A DNA stretch of 22,024 nucleotides, from contig NW_003144013.1 in the NCBI RefSeq assembly GCF_000003605.2, positions 1 to 22,024 of the forward strand, given 5' to 3'. Made by a program: the position numbers and the translations under genes. Every line of letters begins with the position of its first letter. The first letter of the stretch is position 1. This document shows, one piece after another, positions 11,568-21,641 of this stretch. Source of the stretch: Saccoglossus kowalevskii (lineage: Eukaryota; Hemichordata; Enteropneusta; Harrimaniidae). The notes beneath the pieces are model-generated. The model was given only the letters and a program-made list of their open reading frames with translations, had not been told where the DNA came from and made no database searches.

Positions 11568-13701
11568 CATCATTAGTGGGTTTCAATCTGCACAGTTGCC
11601 ATCACTAGTGGGTTTCAATCTGTACAGTTACCATCACTAGTGGGTTTCAATCTGTACAGTTGTCATCACTAGTGGGTTTTAATCTGTACGGTTGTCTTCA
11701 CTAGTGGATTTCAATCTGTACAGTTGCCGTCACTAGTGGGTTTCAATCTGTACAGTTGCCATCACTAGTGGGTTTCGATCTGTACAGTTGCCATCACTAG
11801 TGGGTTTCAATCTGTTCAGTTGCCATCACTAGTGGGTTTCAATCTGTTCAGTTGCCATCACTAGTGGGTTTCAATCTGTTCAGTTGCCATCACTAGTGGG
11901 TTTCAATCTGTACAGTTGCCATCACTAGTGGGTTTCAATCTGTACAGTTGCCATCACTAGTGGGTTTCAATCTGTACAGTTGCCATCACTAGTGGGTTTC
12001 AATCTGTACAGTTACCATCACTAGTGGGTTTCAATCTGTACAGTTGTCATCACTAGTGGATTTTAATCTGTACAGTTGTCATCACTAGTGGGTTTTAATC
12101 TGTACAGTTGCCATCACTAGTGGGTTTCAATCTGTACAGTTGCCATCACTAGTGGGTTTCAATCTGTACAGTTGTCATCACTAGTGGGTTTTAATCTGTA
12201 CAGTTACCATCACTAGTGGGTTTCAATCTGTACAGTTGCCATCACTAGTGGGTTTCAATCTGTACAGTTACCATCACTAGTGGGTTTCAATCTGTACAGT
12301 TGTTATCACTAGTGGGTTTCAATCTGTACAATTGCCATCACTAGTGGGTTTCAATCTGTACAGTTGCCATCACTAGTGGGTTTCAATCTGCACAGTTGTC
12401 ATCATTAGTGGGTTTCAATCTGCACAGTTGCCATCACTAGTGGGTTTCAATCTGTACAGTTACCATCACTAGTGGGTTTCAATCTGTACAGTTGTCATCA
12501 CTAGTGGGTTTTAATCTGTACAGTTGCCATCACTAGTGGGTTTCAATCTGCACAGTTGTCTTCACTAGTGGGTTTCAATCTGCACAGTTGCCATCACCAG
12601 TGGGTTTCAATCTGTACAGTTACCATCACTAGTGGGTTTCAATCTGTACAGTTGTCATCACTAGTGGGTTTTAATCTGTACAGTTGCCATCACTAGTGGG
12701 TTTTAATCTGTACAGTTGCCATCACTAGTGGGTTTTAATCTGTACAGTTGCCATCACTAGTGGGTTTCAATCTGTACGGTTGTCTTCACTAGTGGATTTC
12801 AATCTGTACAGTTGCCGTCACTAGTGGGTTTCAATCTGTACAGTTGCCATCACTAGTGGGTTTCAATCTGTACAGTTGCCATCACTAGTGGGTTTCAATC
12901 TGTACAGTTACCATCACTAGTGGGTTTCAATCTGTACAGTTGTCATCACTAGTGGGTTTCAATCTGTACAGTTGCCATCACTAGTGGGTTTTAATCTGCA
13001 CAGTTACCATCACTAGTGGGTTTTAATCTGTACAGTTACCATCACTAGTGGGTTTTAATCTGTACAGTTGCCATCACTAGTGGGTTTCAATCTGTACAGT
13101 TGTCATCACTAGTGGGTTTCAATCTGTACAGTTACCATCACTAGTGGGTTTCAATCTGTACAGTTGTCATCACTAGTGGGTTTCAATCTGTACAGTTGCC
13201 ATCACTAGTGGGTTTTAATCTGCACAGTTACCATCACTAGTGGGTTTTAATCTGTACAGTTACCATCACTAGTGGGTTTTAATCTGTACAGTTGCCATCA
13301 CTAGTGGGTTTCAATCTGTACAGTTACCATCACTAGTGGGTTTTAATCTGTACGGTTGTCTTCACTAGTGGATTTCAATCTGTACAGTTGCCGTCACTAG
13401 TGGGTTTCAATCTGTACAGTTGCCATCACTAGTGGGTTTCAATCTCTACAGTTGCCATCACTAGTGGGTTTCAATCTCTACAGTTGCCATCACTAGTGGG
13501 TTTCAATCTGTACAGTTGCCATCACTAGTGGGTTTCAATCTGTACAGTTGCCATCACTAGTGGGTTTCAATCTCTACAGTTGCCATCACTAGTGGGTTTC
13601 AATCTCTACAGTTGCCATCACTAGTGGGTTTCAATCTCTACAGTTGCCATCACTAGTGGGTTTTAATCTGTACAGTTGCCATCACTAGTGGGTTTCAATC
13701 T
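11568..13701. repeat. Large higher-order block B, copy 1 (about 2.1 kb)
   Basis: Matches 15539-17832 in three collinear runs. 11568-12142 pairs with 15539-16113 with one mismatch (11912/15883). 12111-13101 pairs with 16466-17456 with one mismatch (12598/16953). 13104-13701 pairs with 17235-17832 with none. Offsets are 3971, 4355 and 4131 bp. The differences are whole units: 12 extra units in copy 2 around 16114-16465, and 7 extra units (224 bp) in copy 1 around 13104-13327. The block includes four cassette K copies (11687, 12775 and 13351, with a conserved GCACAG-TTGTCTTC relative near 12550), two cassette T copies (12988, 13212), GTTCAG runs and CTCTAC runs. Confidence 0.92.
13104..13327. 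repeat. Seven-unit (224 bp) extra segment in block B copy 1
   Basis: Copy 1 has the order A, V, G, cassette T, V followed again by A, V, G, cassette T; copy 2 has this only once. The simplest reading is a tandem duplication of seven units in copy 1, or a loss of seven in copy 2. It is the reason cassette T appears at both 12988 and 13212. The exact edges are ambiguous because the duplicated units match each other. Confidence 0.8.
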
Positions 13702-13755
13702 GTACAGTTGTCATCACTAGTGGGTTTCAATCTGTACAGTTGCCATCACTAGTGG

Positions 13756-13851
13756 GTTTTAATCTGCACAGTTACCATCACTAGTGGGTTTTAATCTGTA
13801 CAGTTACCATCACTAGTGGGTTTTAATCTGTACAGTTGCCATCACTAGTGG
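13756..13851. repeat. Cassette T, copy 6
   Basis: Same three-unit order as 9404-9499, followed by V, A and cassette K with TACGG at 13927. This is the order seen in duplication E. Confidence 0.88.
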
Positions 13852-13979
13852 GTTTCAATCTGTACAGTTGTCATCACTAGTGGGTTTCAATCTGTACAGT
13901 TACCATCACTAGTGGGTTTCAATCTGTACGGTTGTCTTCACTAGTGGATTTCAATCTGTACAGTTGCCATCACTAGTGG

Positions 13980-14013
13980 ATTTTCGATCTGTACAGTTGC
14001 CATCACTAATTGA
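13980..14013. repeat. 34-bp variant unit with two insertions
   Basis: One extra T lies in the leading T run (ATTTTCGATCT) and one extra base in the ACTAGT box (CACTAATTGAG). It occupies the place of the CGATCT/GTGAG unit that follows cassette K in duplication E (near 11228 and 21855), where the unit is a normal 32 bp. It is followed by a GTTCAG unit, as in E. It is therefore a diverged member of that cassette order, and the only unit with two indels. Confidence 0.92.
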
Positions 14014-14026
14014 GTTTCAATCTGTT

Positions 14027-14856
14027 CAGTTACCATCACTAGTGGGTTTCAATCTGTACAGTTGCCATCACTAGTGGGTTTCAATCTGTACAGTTGTCAT
14101 CACTAGTGGCTTTCAATCTGTACAGTTGCCATCACTAGTGGGTTTCAATCTGTACAGTTGTCATCACTAGTGGGTTTCAATCTGTACAGTTGCCATCACT
14201 AGTGGGTTTCAATCTGTACAGTTGCTATCACTAGTGGGTTTCAATCTGTACAGTTGCCATCACTAGTGGGTTTTAATCTGTACAGTTACCATCACTAGTG
14301 GATTTCAATCTGTACAGTTGTCATCACTAGTGGGTTTTAATCTGTACAGTTACCATCACTAGTGGGTTTCAATCTGTACAGTTGCCATCACTAGTGGGTT
14401 TTAATCTGTACAGTTGCCATCACTAGTGGATTTCAATCTGTACAGTTACCATCACTAGTGGGTTTCAATCTGTACAGTTGCCATCACTAGTGGGTTTCAA
14501 TCTGTACAGTTGCTATCACTAGTGGGTTTCAATCTGTACAGTTGCCATCACTAGTGGATTTCAATCTGTACAGTTACCATCACTAGTGGGTTTCAATCTG
14601 TACAGTTGCCATCACTAGTGGGTTTCAATCTGTACAGTTACCATCACTAGTGGGTTTCAATCTGTACAGTTACCATCACTAGTGGATTTCAATCTGTACA
14701 GTTGCCATCACTAGTGGGTTTTAATCTGTACAGTTACCATCACTAGTGGATTTCAATCTGTACAGTTGTCATCACTAGTGGGTTTTAATCTGTACAGTTA
14801 CCATCACTAGTGGGTTTCAATCTGTACAGTTGCCATCACTAGTGGGTTTTAATCTG
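14027..14856. repeat. Internal duplication R, copy 1
   Basis: Two identical runs link this to the right end. 14027-14415 equals 20684-21072 (389 bp, offset 6657) and 14515-14856 equals 21300-21641 (342 bp, offset 6785). The offset change means copy 2 has four more units in the middle. Shared marks include a GGCTTTC unit (C at 14110 and 20767), GCTATC units (C21T) and an ordered series of GTTTT and ATTTC units. Confidence 0.9.
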
Positions 14857-15485
14857 TACAGTTACCATCACTAGTGGGGTTCAATCTGTACAGTTGTCAT
14901 CACTAGTGGGTTTCAATCTGTACAGTTGCCATCACTAGTGGGTTTCAATCTGTACATTTGCCATCACTAGTGGGTTTCAATCTGTACAGTTGTTATCACT
15001 AGTAGGTTTCAATCTGTACAGTTACCATCACTAGTGGGTTTCAATCTGTTCAGTTGCCATCACTAGTGGGTTTCAATCTGTACAGTTGTCATCACTAGTG
15101 GGTTTCAATCTGTACAGTTACCATCACTAGTGGGTTTCAATCTGTACAGTTACCATCACTAGTGGGTTTCAATCTGTACAGTTGTCATCACTAGTGGGTT
15201 TCAATCTGTACAGTTACCATCACTAGTGGGTTTCAATCTGTACAGTTACCATCACTAGTGGGTTTCAATCTGTACAGTTGCCATCACTAGTGGGTTTCAA
15301 TCTGTACAGTTACCATCACTAGTGGGTTTCAATCTGTACAGTTACCATCACTAGTGGGTTTCAATCTGTACAGTTGCCATCACTAGTGGGTTTCAATCTG
15401 TACAATTGCCATCACTAGTGGGTTTCAATCTGTACAGTTGCCATCACTAGTGAGTTTCAATCTGTACAGTTGCCATCACTAGTGG

Positions 15486-15518
15486 CTTTCAATCTGTACA
15501 GTATGTCATCACTAGTGG
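15486..15518. repeat. 33-bp variant unit (CAGTATGTC)
   Basis: One extra A in the TTGTC region gives CAGTATGTC. The unit starts CTTTC (GGCTTTC), like the marks at 14110 and 20767. It lies one unit upstream of block B copy 2. Confidence 0.92.
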
Positions 15519-15538
15519 GTTTCAATCTGTACAGTTGC

Positions 15539-17832
15539 CATCATTAGTGGGTTTCAATCTGCACAGTTGCCATCACTAGTGGGTTTCAATCTGTACAGTT
15601 ACCATCACTAGTGGGTTTCAATCTGTACAGTTGTCATCACTAGTGGGTTTTAATCTGTACGGTTGTCTTCACTAGTGGATTTCAATCTGTACAGTTGCCG
15701 TCACTAGTGGGTTTCAATCTGTACAGTTGCCATCACTAGTGGGTTTCGATCTGTACAGTTGCCATCACTAGTGGGTTTCAATCTGTTCAGTTGCCATCAC
15801 TAGTGGGTTTCAATCTGTTCAGTTGCCATCACTAGTGGGTTTCAATCTGTTCAGTTGCCATCACTAGTGGGTTTCAATCTGTTCAGTTGCCATCACTAGT
15901 GGGTTTCAATCTGTACAGTTGCCATCACTAGTGGGTTTCAATCTGTACAGTTGCCATCACTAGTGGGTTTCAATCTGTACAGTTACCATCACTAGTGGGT
16001 TTCAATCTGTACAGTTGTCATCACTAGTGGATTTTAATCTGTACAGTTGTCATCACTAGTGGGTTTTAATCTGTACAGTTGCCATCACTAGTGGGTTTCA
16101 ATCTGTACAGTTGTCATCACTAGTGGGTTTCAATCTGTACAGTTGCCATCACTAGTGGGTTTTAATCTGCACAGTTGCCATCACTAGTGGGTTTCAATCT
16201 GTACAGTTGTCATCACTAGTGGGTTTCAATCTGTACAGTTGCCATCACTAGTGGGTTTCAATCTGTACAGTTGCCATCACTAGTGGGTTTCAATCTGTAC
16301 AGTTGCCATCACTAGTGGGTTTCAATCTGTACAGTTGCCATCACTAGTGGGTTTCAATCTGTACAGTTGCCATCACTAGTGAGTTTCAATCTGTACAGTT
16401 GCCATCACTAGTGGGTTTCAATCTGTACAGTTGTCATCACTAGTGGGTTTTAATCTGTACAGTTACCATCACTAGTGGGTTTCAATCTGTACAGTTGCCA
16501 TCACTAGTGGGTTTCAATCTGTACAGTTGTCATCACTAGTGGGTTTTAATCTGTACAGTTACCATCACTAGTGGGTTTCAATCTGTACAGTTGCCATCAC
16601 TAGTGGGTTTCAATCTGTACAGTTACCATCACTAGTGGGTTTCAATCTGTACAGTTGTTATCACTAGTGGGTTTCAATCTGTACAATTGCCATCACTAGT
16701 GGGTTTCAATCTGTACAGTTGCCATCACTAGTGGGTTTCAATCTGCACAGTTGTCATCATTAGTGGGTTTCAATCTGCACAGTTGCCATCACTAGTGGGT
16801 TTCAATCTGTACAGTTACCATCACTAGTGGGTTTCAATCTGTACAGTTGTCATCACTAGTGGGTTTTAATCTGTACAGTTGCCATCACTAGTGGGTTTCA
16901 ATCTGCACAGTTGTCTTCACTAGTGGGTTTCAATCTGCACAGTTGCCATCACTAGTGGGTTTCAATCTGTACAGTTACCATCACTAGTGGGTTTCAATCT
17001 GTACAGTTGTCATCACTAGTGGGTTTTAATCTGTACAGTTGCCATCACTAGTGGGTTTTAATCTGTACAGTTGCCATCACTAGTGGGTTTTAATCTGTAC
17101 AGTTGCCATCACTAGTGGGTTTCAATCTGTACGGTTGTCTTCACTAGTGGATTTCAATCTGTACAGTTGCCGTCACTAGTGGGTTTCAATCTGTACAGTT
17201 GCCATCACTAGTGGGTTTCAATCTGTACAGTTGCCATCACTAGTGGGTTTCAATCTGTACAGTTACCATCACTAGTGGGTTTCAATCTGTACAGTTGTCA
17301 TCACTAGTGGGTTTCAATCTGTACAGTTGCCATCACTAGTGGGTTTTAATCTGCACAGTTACCATCACTAGTGGGTTTTAATCTGTACAGTTACCATCAC
17401 TAGTGGGTTTTAATCTGTACAGTTGCCATCACTAGTGGGTTTCAATCTGTACAGTTACCATCACTAGTGGGTTTTAATCTGTACGGTTGTCTTCACTAGT
17501 GGATTTCAATCTGTACAGTTGCCGTCACTAGTGGGTTTCAATCTGTACAGTTGCCATCACTAGTGGGTTTCAATCTCTACAGTTGCCATCACTAGTGGGT
17601 TTCAATCTCTACAGTTGCCATCACTAGTGGGTTTCAATCTGTACAGTTGCCATCACTAGTGGGTTTCAATCTGTACAGTTGCCATCACTAGTGGGTTTCA
17701 ATCTCTACAGTTGCCATCACTAGTGGGTTTCAATCTCTACAGTTGCCATCACTAGTGGGTTTCAATCTCTACAGTTGCCATCACTAGTGGGTTTTAATCT
17801 GTACAGTTGCCATCACTAGTGGGTTTCAATCT
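15539..17832. repeat. Large higher-order block B, copy 2 (about 2.3 kb)
   Basis: Counterpart of 11568-13701. It has four successive GTTCAG units (from about 15775) where copy 1 has three, an inserted 12-unit stretch around 16114-16465, and one cassette T (17343) where copy 1 has two. Cassette K occurs at 15658, 17130 and 17482. Identity ends at 17832, where copy 2 has CTCTAC and copy 1 has CTGTAC. Start-to-start distance of the two copies is 3971 bp. Confidence 0.92.
17343..17438. repeat. Cassette T, copy 7
   Basis: Same three-unit order as 9404-9499, inside block B copy 2, followed by an A unit and cassette K at 17482. Confidence 0.9.
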
Positions 17833-18430
17833 CTACAGTTGTCATCACTAGTGGGTTTCAATCTGTACAGTTACCATCACTAGTGGGTTTCAATCTGTAC
17901 AGTTACCATCACTAGTGGGTTTCAATCTGTACAGTTGTCACCACTAGTGGGTTTCAATCTGTACAGTTACCATCACTAGTGGGTTTCAATCTGTACAGTT
18001 ACCATCACTAGTGGGTTTCAATCTGTACAGTTGTTATCACTAGTAGGTTTCAATCTGTACACTTGCCATCACTAGTGGGTTTCAATCTGTACAGTTGCCA
18101 TCACTAGTGGGTTTCAATCTGTACAGTTACCATCACTAGTGGGTTTCAATCTGTACAGTTACCATCACTAGTGGGTTTCAATCTGTACAGTTGCCATCAC
18201 TAGTGGGTTTCAATCTGTTCAGTTACCATCACTAGTGGGTTTCAATCTGTGCGGTTACCATCACTAGTGGGTTTCAATCTGTACAGTTGCCATCAATAGT
18301 GGGTTTCAATCTGTACAGTTGCCATCACTAGTGGGTTTCAATCTGTACAGTTGCCATCAATAGTGGGTTTCAATCTGTACAGTTGCCATCACTAGTGGGT
18401 TTCAATCTGTACAGTTACCATCACTAGTGG

Positions 18431-18686
18431 GTTTCAATCTGTACAGTTGCCATCACTAGTGGGTTTCAATCTGTACAGTTGCCATCACTAGTGGGTTTCA
18501 ATCTGTACAGTTGCCATCACTAGTGGGTTTCAATCTGTACAGTTGCCATCACTAGTGGGTTTCAATCTGTACAGTTGCCATCACTAGTGGGTTTCAATCT
18601 GTACAGTTGCCATCACTAGTGGGTTTCAATCTGTACAGTTGCCATCACTAGTGGGTTTCAATCTGTACAGTTGCCATCACTAGTGG
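18431..18686. repeat. Run of eight consecutive consensus units
   Basis: Eight adjacent G units without other marks, the longest clean run in this part of the array together with 9596-9851. Confidence 0.85.
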
Positions 18687-18849
18687 GTTTCAATCTGTAC
18701 AGTTGTCATCACTAGTGGGTTTCAATCTGTACAGTTGCCATCACTAGTGGATTTCAATCTGTACAGTTGCCATCACTAGTGGGTTTCAATCTGTACAGTT
18801 ACCATCACTAGTGGGTTTCAATCTGTACAGTTGCCATCACTAGTGGGTT

Positions 18850-19330
18850 TCAATCTGTACAATTGCCATCACTAGTGGGTTTCAATCTGTACAGTTGCCA
18901 TCACTAGTGGGTTTCAATCTGCACAGTTGTCATCATTAGTGGGTTTCAATCTGCACAGTTGCCATCACTAGTGGGTTTCAATCTGTACAGTTACCATCAC
19001 TAGTGGGTTTTAATCTGTACGGTTGTCTTCACTAGTGGATTTCAATCTGTACAGTTGCCGTCACTAGTGGGTTTCAATCTGTACAGTTGCCATCACTAGT
19101 GGGTTTCAATCTGTACAGTTGCCATCACTAGTGGGTTTCAATCTGTTCAGTTGCCATCACTAGTGGGTTTCAATCTGTTCAGTTGCCATCACTAGTGGGT
19201 TTCAATCTGTTCAGTTGCCATCACTAGTGGGTTTCAATCTGTTCAGTTGCCATCACTAGTGGGTTTCAATCTGTACAGTTGCCATCACTAGTGGGTTTCA
19301 ATCTGTACAGTTGCCATCACTAGTGGGTTT
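18850..19330. repeat. Partial, diverged relative of block B
   Basis: The order TACAAT unit, G, GCACAG-TTGTC with CATTAG, GCACAG-TTGCC, A, cassette K (TACGG at 19018), G, G, four GTTCAG units, G, G resembles the left part of block B (about 11490-11980 and 15539-15960). It lacks one V unit and the CGATCT mark. Boundaries are approximate. Confidence 0.8.
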
Positions 19331-19669
19331 CAGTCTGTACAGTTACCATCACTAGTGGGTTTCAATCTGTACAGTTGCCATCACTAGTGGGTTTCAATCT
19401 GTACAGTTGTCACCACTAGTGGGTTTCAATCTGTACAGTTGCCACCACTAGTGGGTTTCAATCTGTACAGTTGTCACCACTAGTGGGTTTCAATCTGTAC
19501 AGTTGCCATCACTAGTGGGTTTCAATCTGTACAGTTGCCATCACTAGTGGGTTTCAATCTGTACAGTTGCCATCACTAGTGGGTTTCAATCTGTACAGTT
19601 GTCATCACTAGTGGGTTTCAATCTGTACAGTTGCCATCACTAGTGGATTTCAATCTGTACAGTTGCCAC

Positions 19670-19998
19670 CACTAGTGGGTTTTAATCTGTACAGTTGCCA
19701 TCACTAGTGGATTTCAATCTGTACAGTTGCCATCACTAGTGGGTTTCAATCTGTACAGTTGTCATCACTAGTGGGTTTCAATCTGTACAGTTGCCATCAC
19801 TAGTGGGTTTCAATCTGTACAGTTGCCATCACTAGTGGGTTTTAATCTGTACAGTTGCCATCACTAGTGGGTTTCAATCTGTACAGTTACCATCACTAGT
19901 GGGTTTCAATCTGTACAGTTGCCATCACTAGTGGGTTTCAATCTGTACAGTTGTCATCACTAGTGGCTTTCAATCTGTACAGTTGCCATCACTAGTGG
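19670..19998. repeat. Internal duplication S, copy 1 (329 bp)
   Basis: Identical as read to 20470-20798 at an offset of 800 bp (25 units). It includes a GTTTT unit, an ATTTC unit, the A, G, V order and a CTTTC unit (GGCTTTC). It is bounded by GCCACC against GCTATC on the left and ATTTC against GTTTC on the right. Confidence 0.9.
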
Positions 19999-20469
19999 AT
20001 TTCAATCTGTACAGTTGCCATCACTAGTGGGTTTCAATCTGTACATTTGCCATCACTAGTGGGTTTCAATCTGTACAGTTACCATCACTAGTGGGTTTCA
20101 ATCTGTACAGTTGCCATCACTAGTGGGTTTCAATCTGTACAGTTGCTATCACTAGTGGGTTTCAATCTGTACAGTTGCCATCACTAGTGGATTTCAATCT
20201 GTACAGTTGCCATCACTAGTGGGTTTTAATCTGTACAGTTGTCATCACTAGTGGGTTTCAATCTGTACAGTTGCCATCACTAGTGGATTTCAATCTGTAC
20301 AGTTGTCATCACTAGTGGGTTTCAATCTGTACAGTTGCCATCACTAGTGGATTTCAATCTGTACAGTTGCCATCACTAGTGGGTTTCAATCTGTACAGTT
20401 GTCATCACTAGTGGGTTTCAATCTGTACAGTTGCCATCACTAGTGGGTTTCAATCTGTACAGTTGCTAT

Positions 20470-20798
20470 CACTAGTGGGTTTTAATCTGTACAGTTGCCA
20501 TCACTAGTGGATTTCAATCTGTACAGTTGCCATCACTAGTGGGTTTCAATCTGTACAGTTGTCATCACTAGTGGGTTTCAATCTGTACAGTTGCCATCAC
20601 TAGTGGGTTTCAATCTGTACAGTTGCCATCACTAGTGGGTTTTAATCTGTACAGTTGCCATCACTAGTGGGTTTCAATCTGTACAGTTACCATCACTAGT
20701 GGGTTTCAATCTGTACAGTTGCCATCACTAGTGGGTTTCAATCTGTACAGTTGTCATCACTAGTGGCTTTCAATCTGTACAGTTGCCATCACTAGTGG
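20470..20798. repeat. Internal duplication S, copy 2 (329 bp)
   Basis: Counterpart of 19670-19998. Its right part overlaps the start of duplication R copy 2 (20684), so three related segments (near 14030, 19880 and 20680) share the CTTTC-containing units. Confidence 0.9.
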
Positions 20799-21641
20799 GT
20801 TTCAATCTGTACAGTTGTCATCACTAGTGGGTTTCAATCTGTACAGTTGCCATCACTAGTGGGTTTCAATCTGTACAGTTGCTATCACTAGTGGGTTTCA
20901 ATCTGTACAGTTGCCATCACTAGTGGGTTTTAATCTGTACAGTTACCATCACTAGTGGATTTCAATCTGTACAGTTGTCATCACTAGTGGGTTTTAATCT
21001 GTACAGTTACCATCACTAGTGGGTTTCAATCTGTACAGTTGCCATCACTAGTGGGTTTTAATCTGTACAGTTACCATCACTAGTGGGTTTTAATCTGTAC
21101 AGTTACCATCACTAGTGGATTTCAATCTGTACAGTTGCCATCACTAGTGGGTTTCAATCTGTACATTTGCCATCACTAGTGGGTTTCAATCTGTACAGTT
21201 ACCATCACTAGTGGGTTTCAATCTGTACAGTTGCCATCACTAGTGGGTTTCAATCTGTACAGTTGCTATCACTAGTGGGTTTCAATCTGTACAGTTGCCA
21301 TCACTAGTGGGTTTCAATCTGTACAGTTGCCATCACTAGTGGATTTCAATCTGTACAGTTACCATCACTAGTGGGTTTCAATCTGTACAGTTGCCATCAC
21401 TAGTGGGTTTCAATCTGTACAGTTACCATCACTAGTGGGTTTCAATCTGTACAGTTACCATCACTAGTGGATTTCAATCTGTACAGTTGCCATCACTAGT
21501 GGGTTTTAATCTGTACAGTTACCATCACTAGTGGATTTCAATCTGTACAGTTGTCATCACTAGTGGGTTTTAATCTGTACAGTTACCATCACTAGTGGGT
21601 TTCAATCTGTACAGTTGCCATCACTAGTGGGTTTTAATCTG
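20684..21641. repeat. Internal duplication R, copy 2
   Basis: Counterpart of 14027-14856, with four more units in the middle. The middle holds a TACATTTGCC unit (near 21166), a mark also present near 14957 and 20045. Its right end overlaps duplication E copy 2 by about 55 bases (21587-21641), so a mosaic junction lies there. Confidence 0.88.

Noticed and set aside
14871..14885. Apparent indel at GTGGGGTTC
   Set aside because: The unit keeps 32 bases; it is a T-to-G substitution at 14879, not an insertion.
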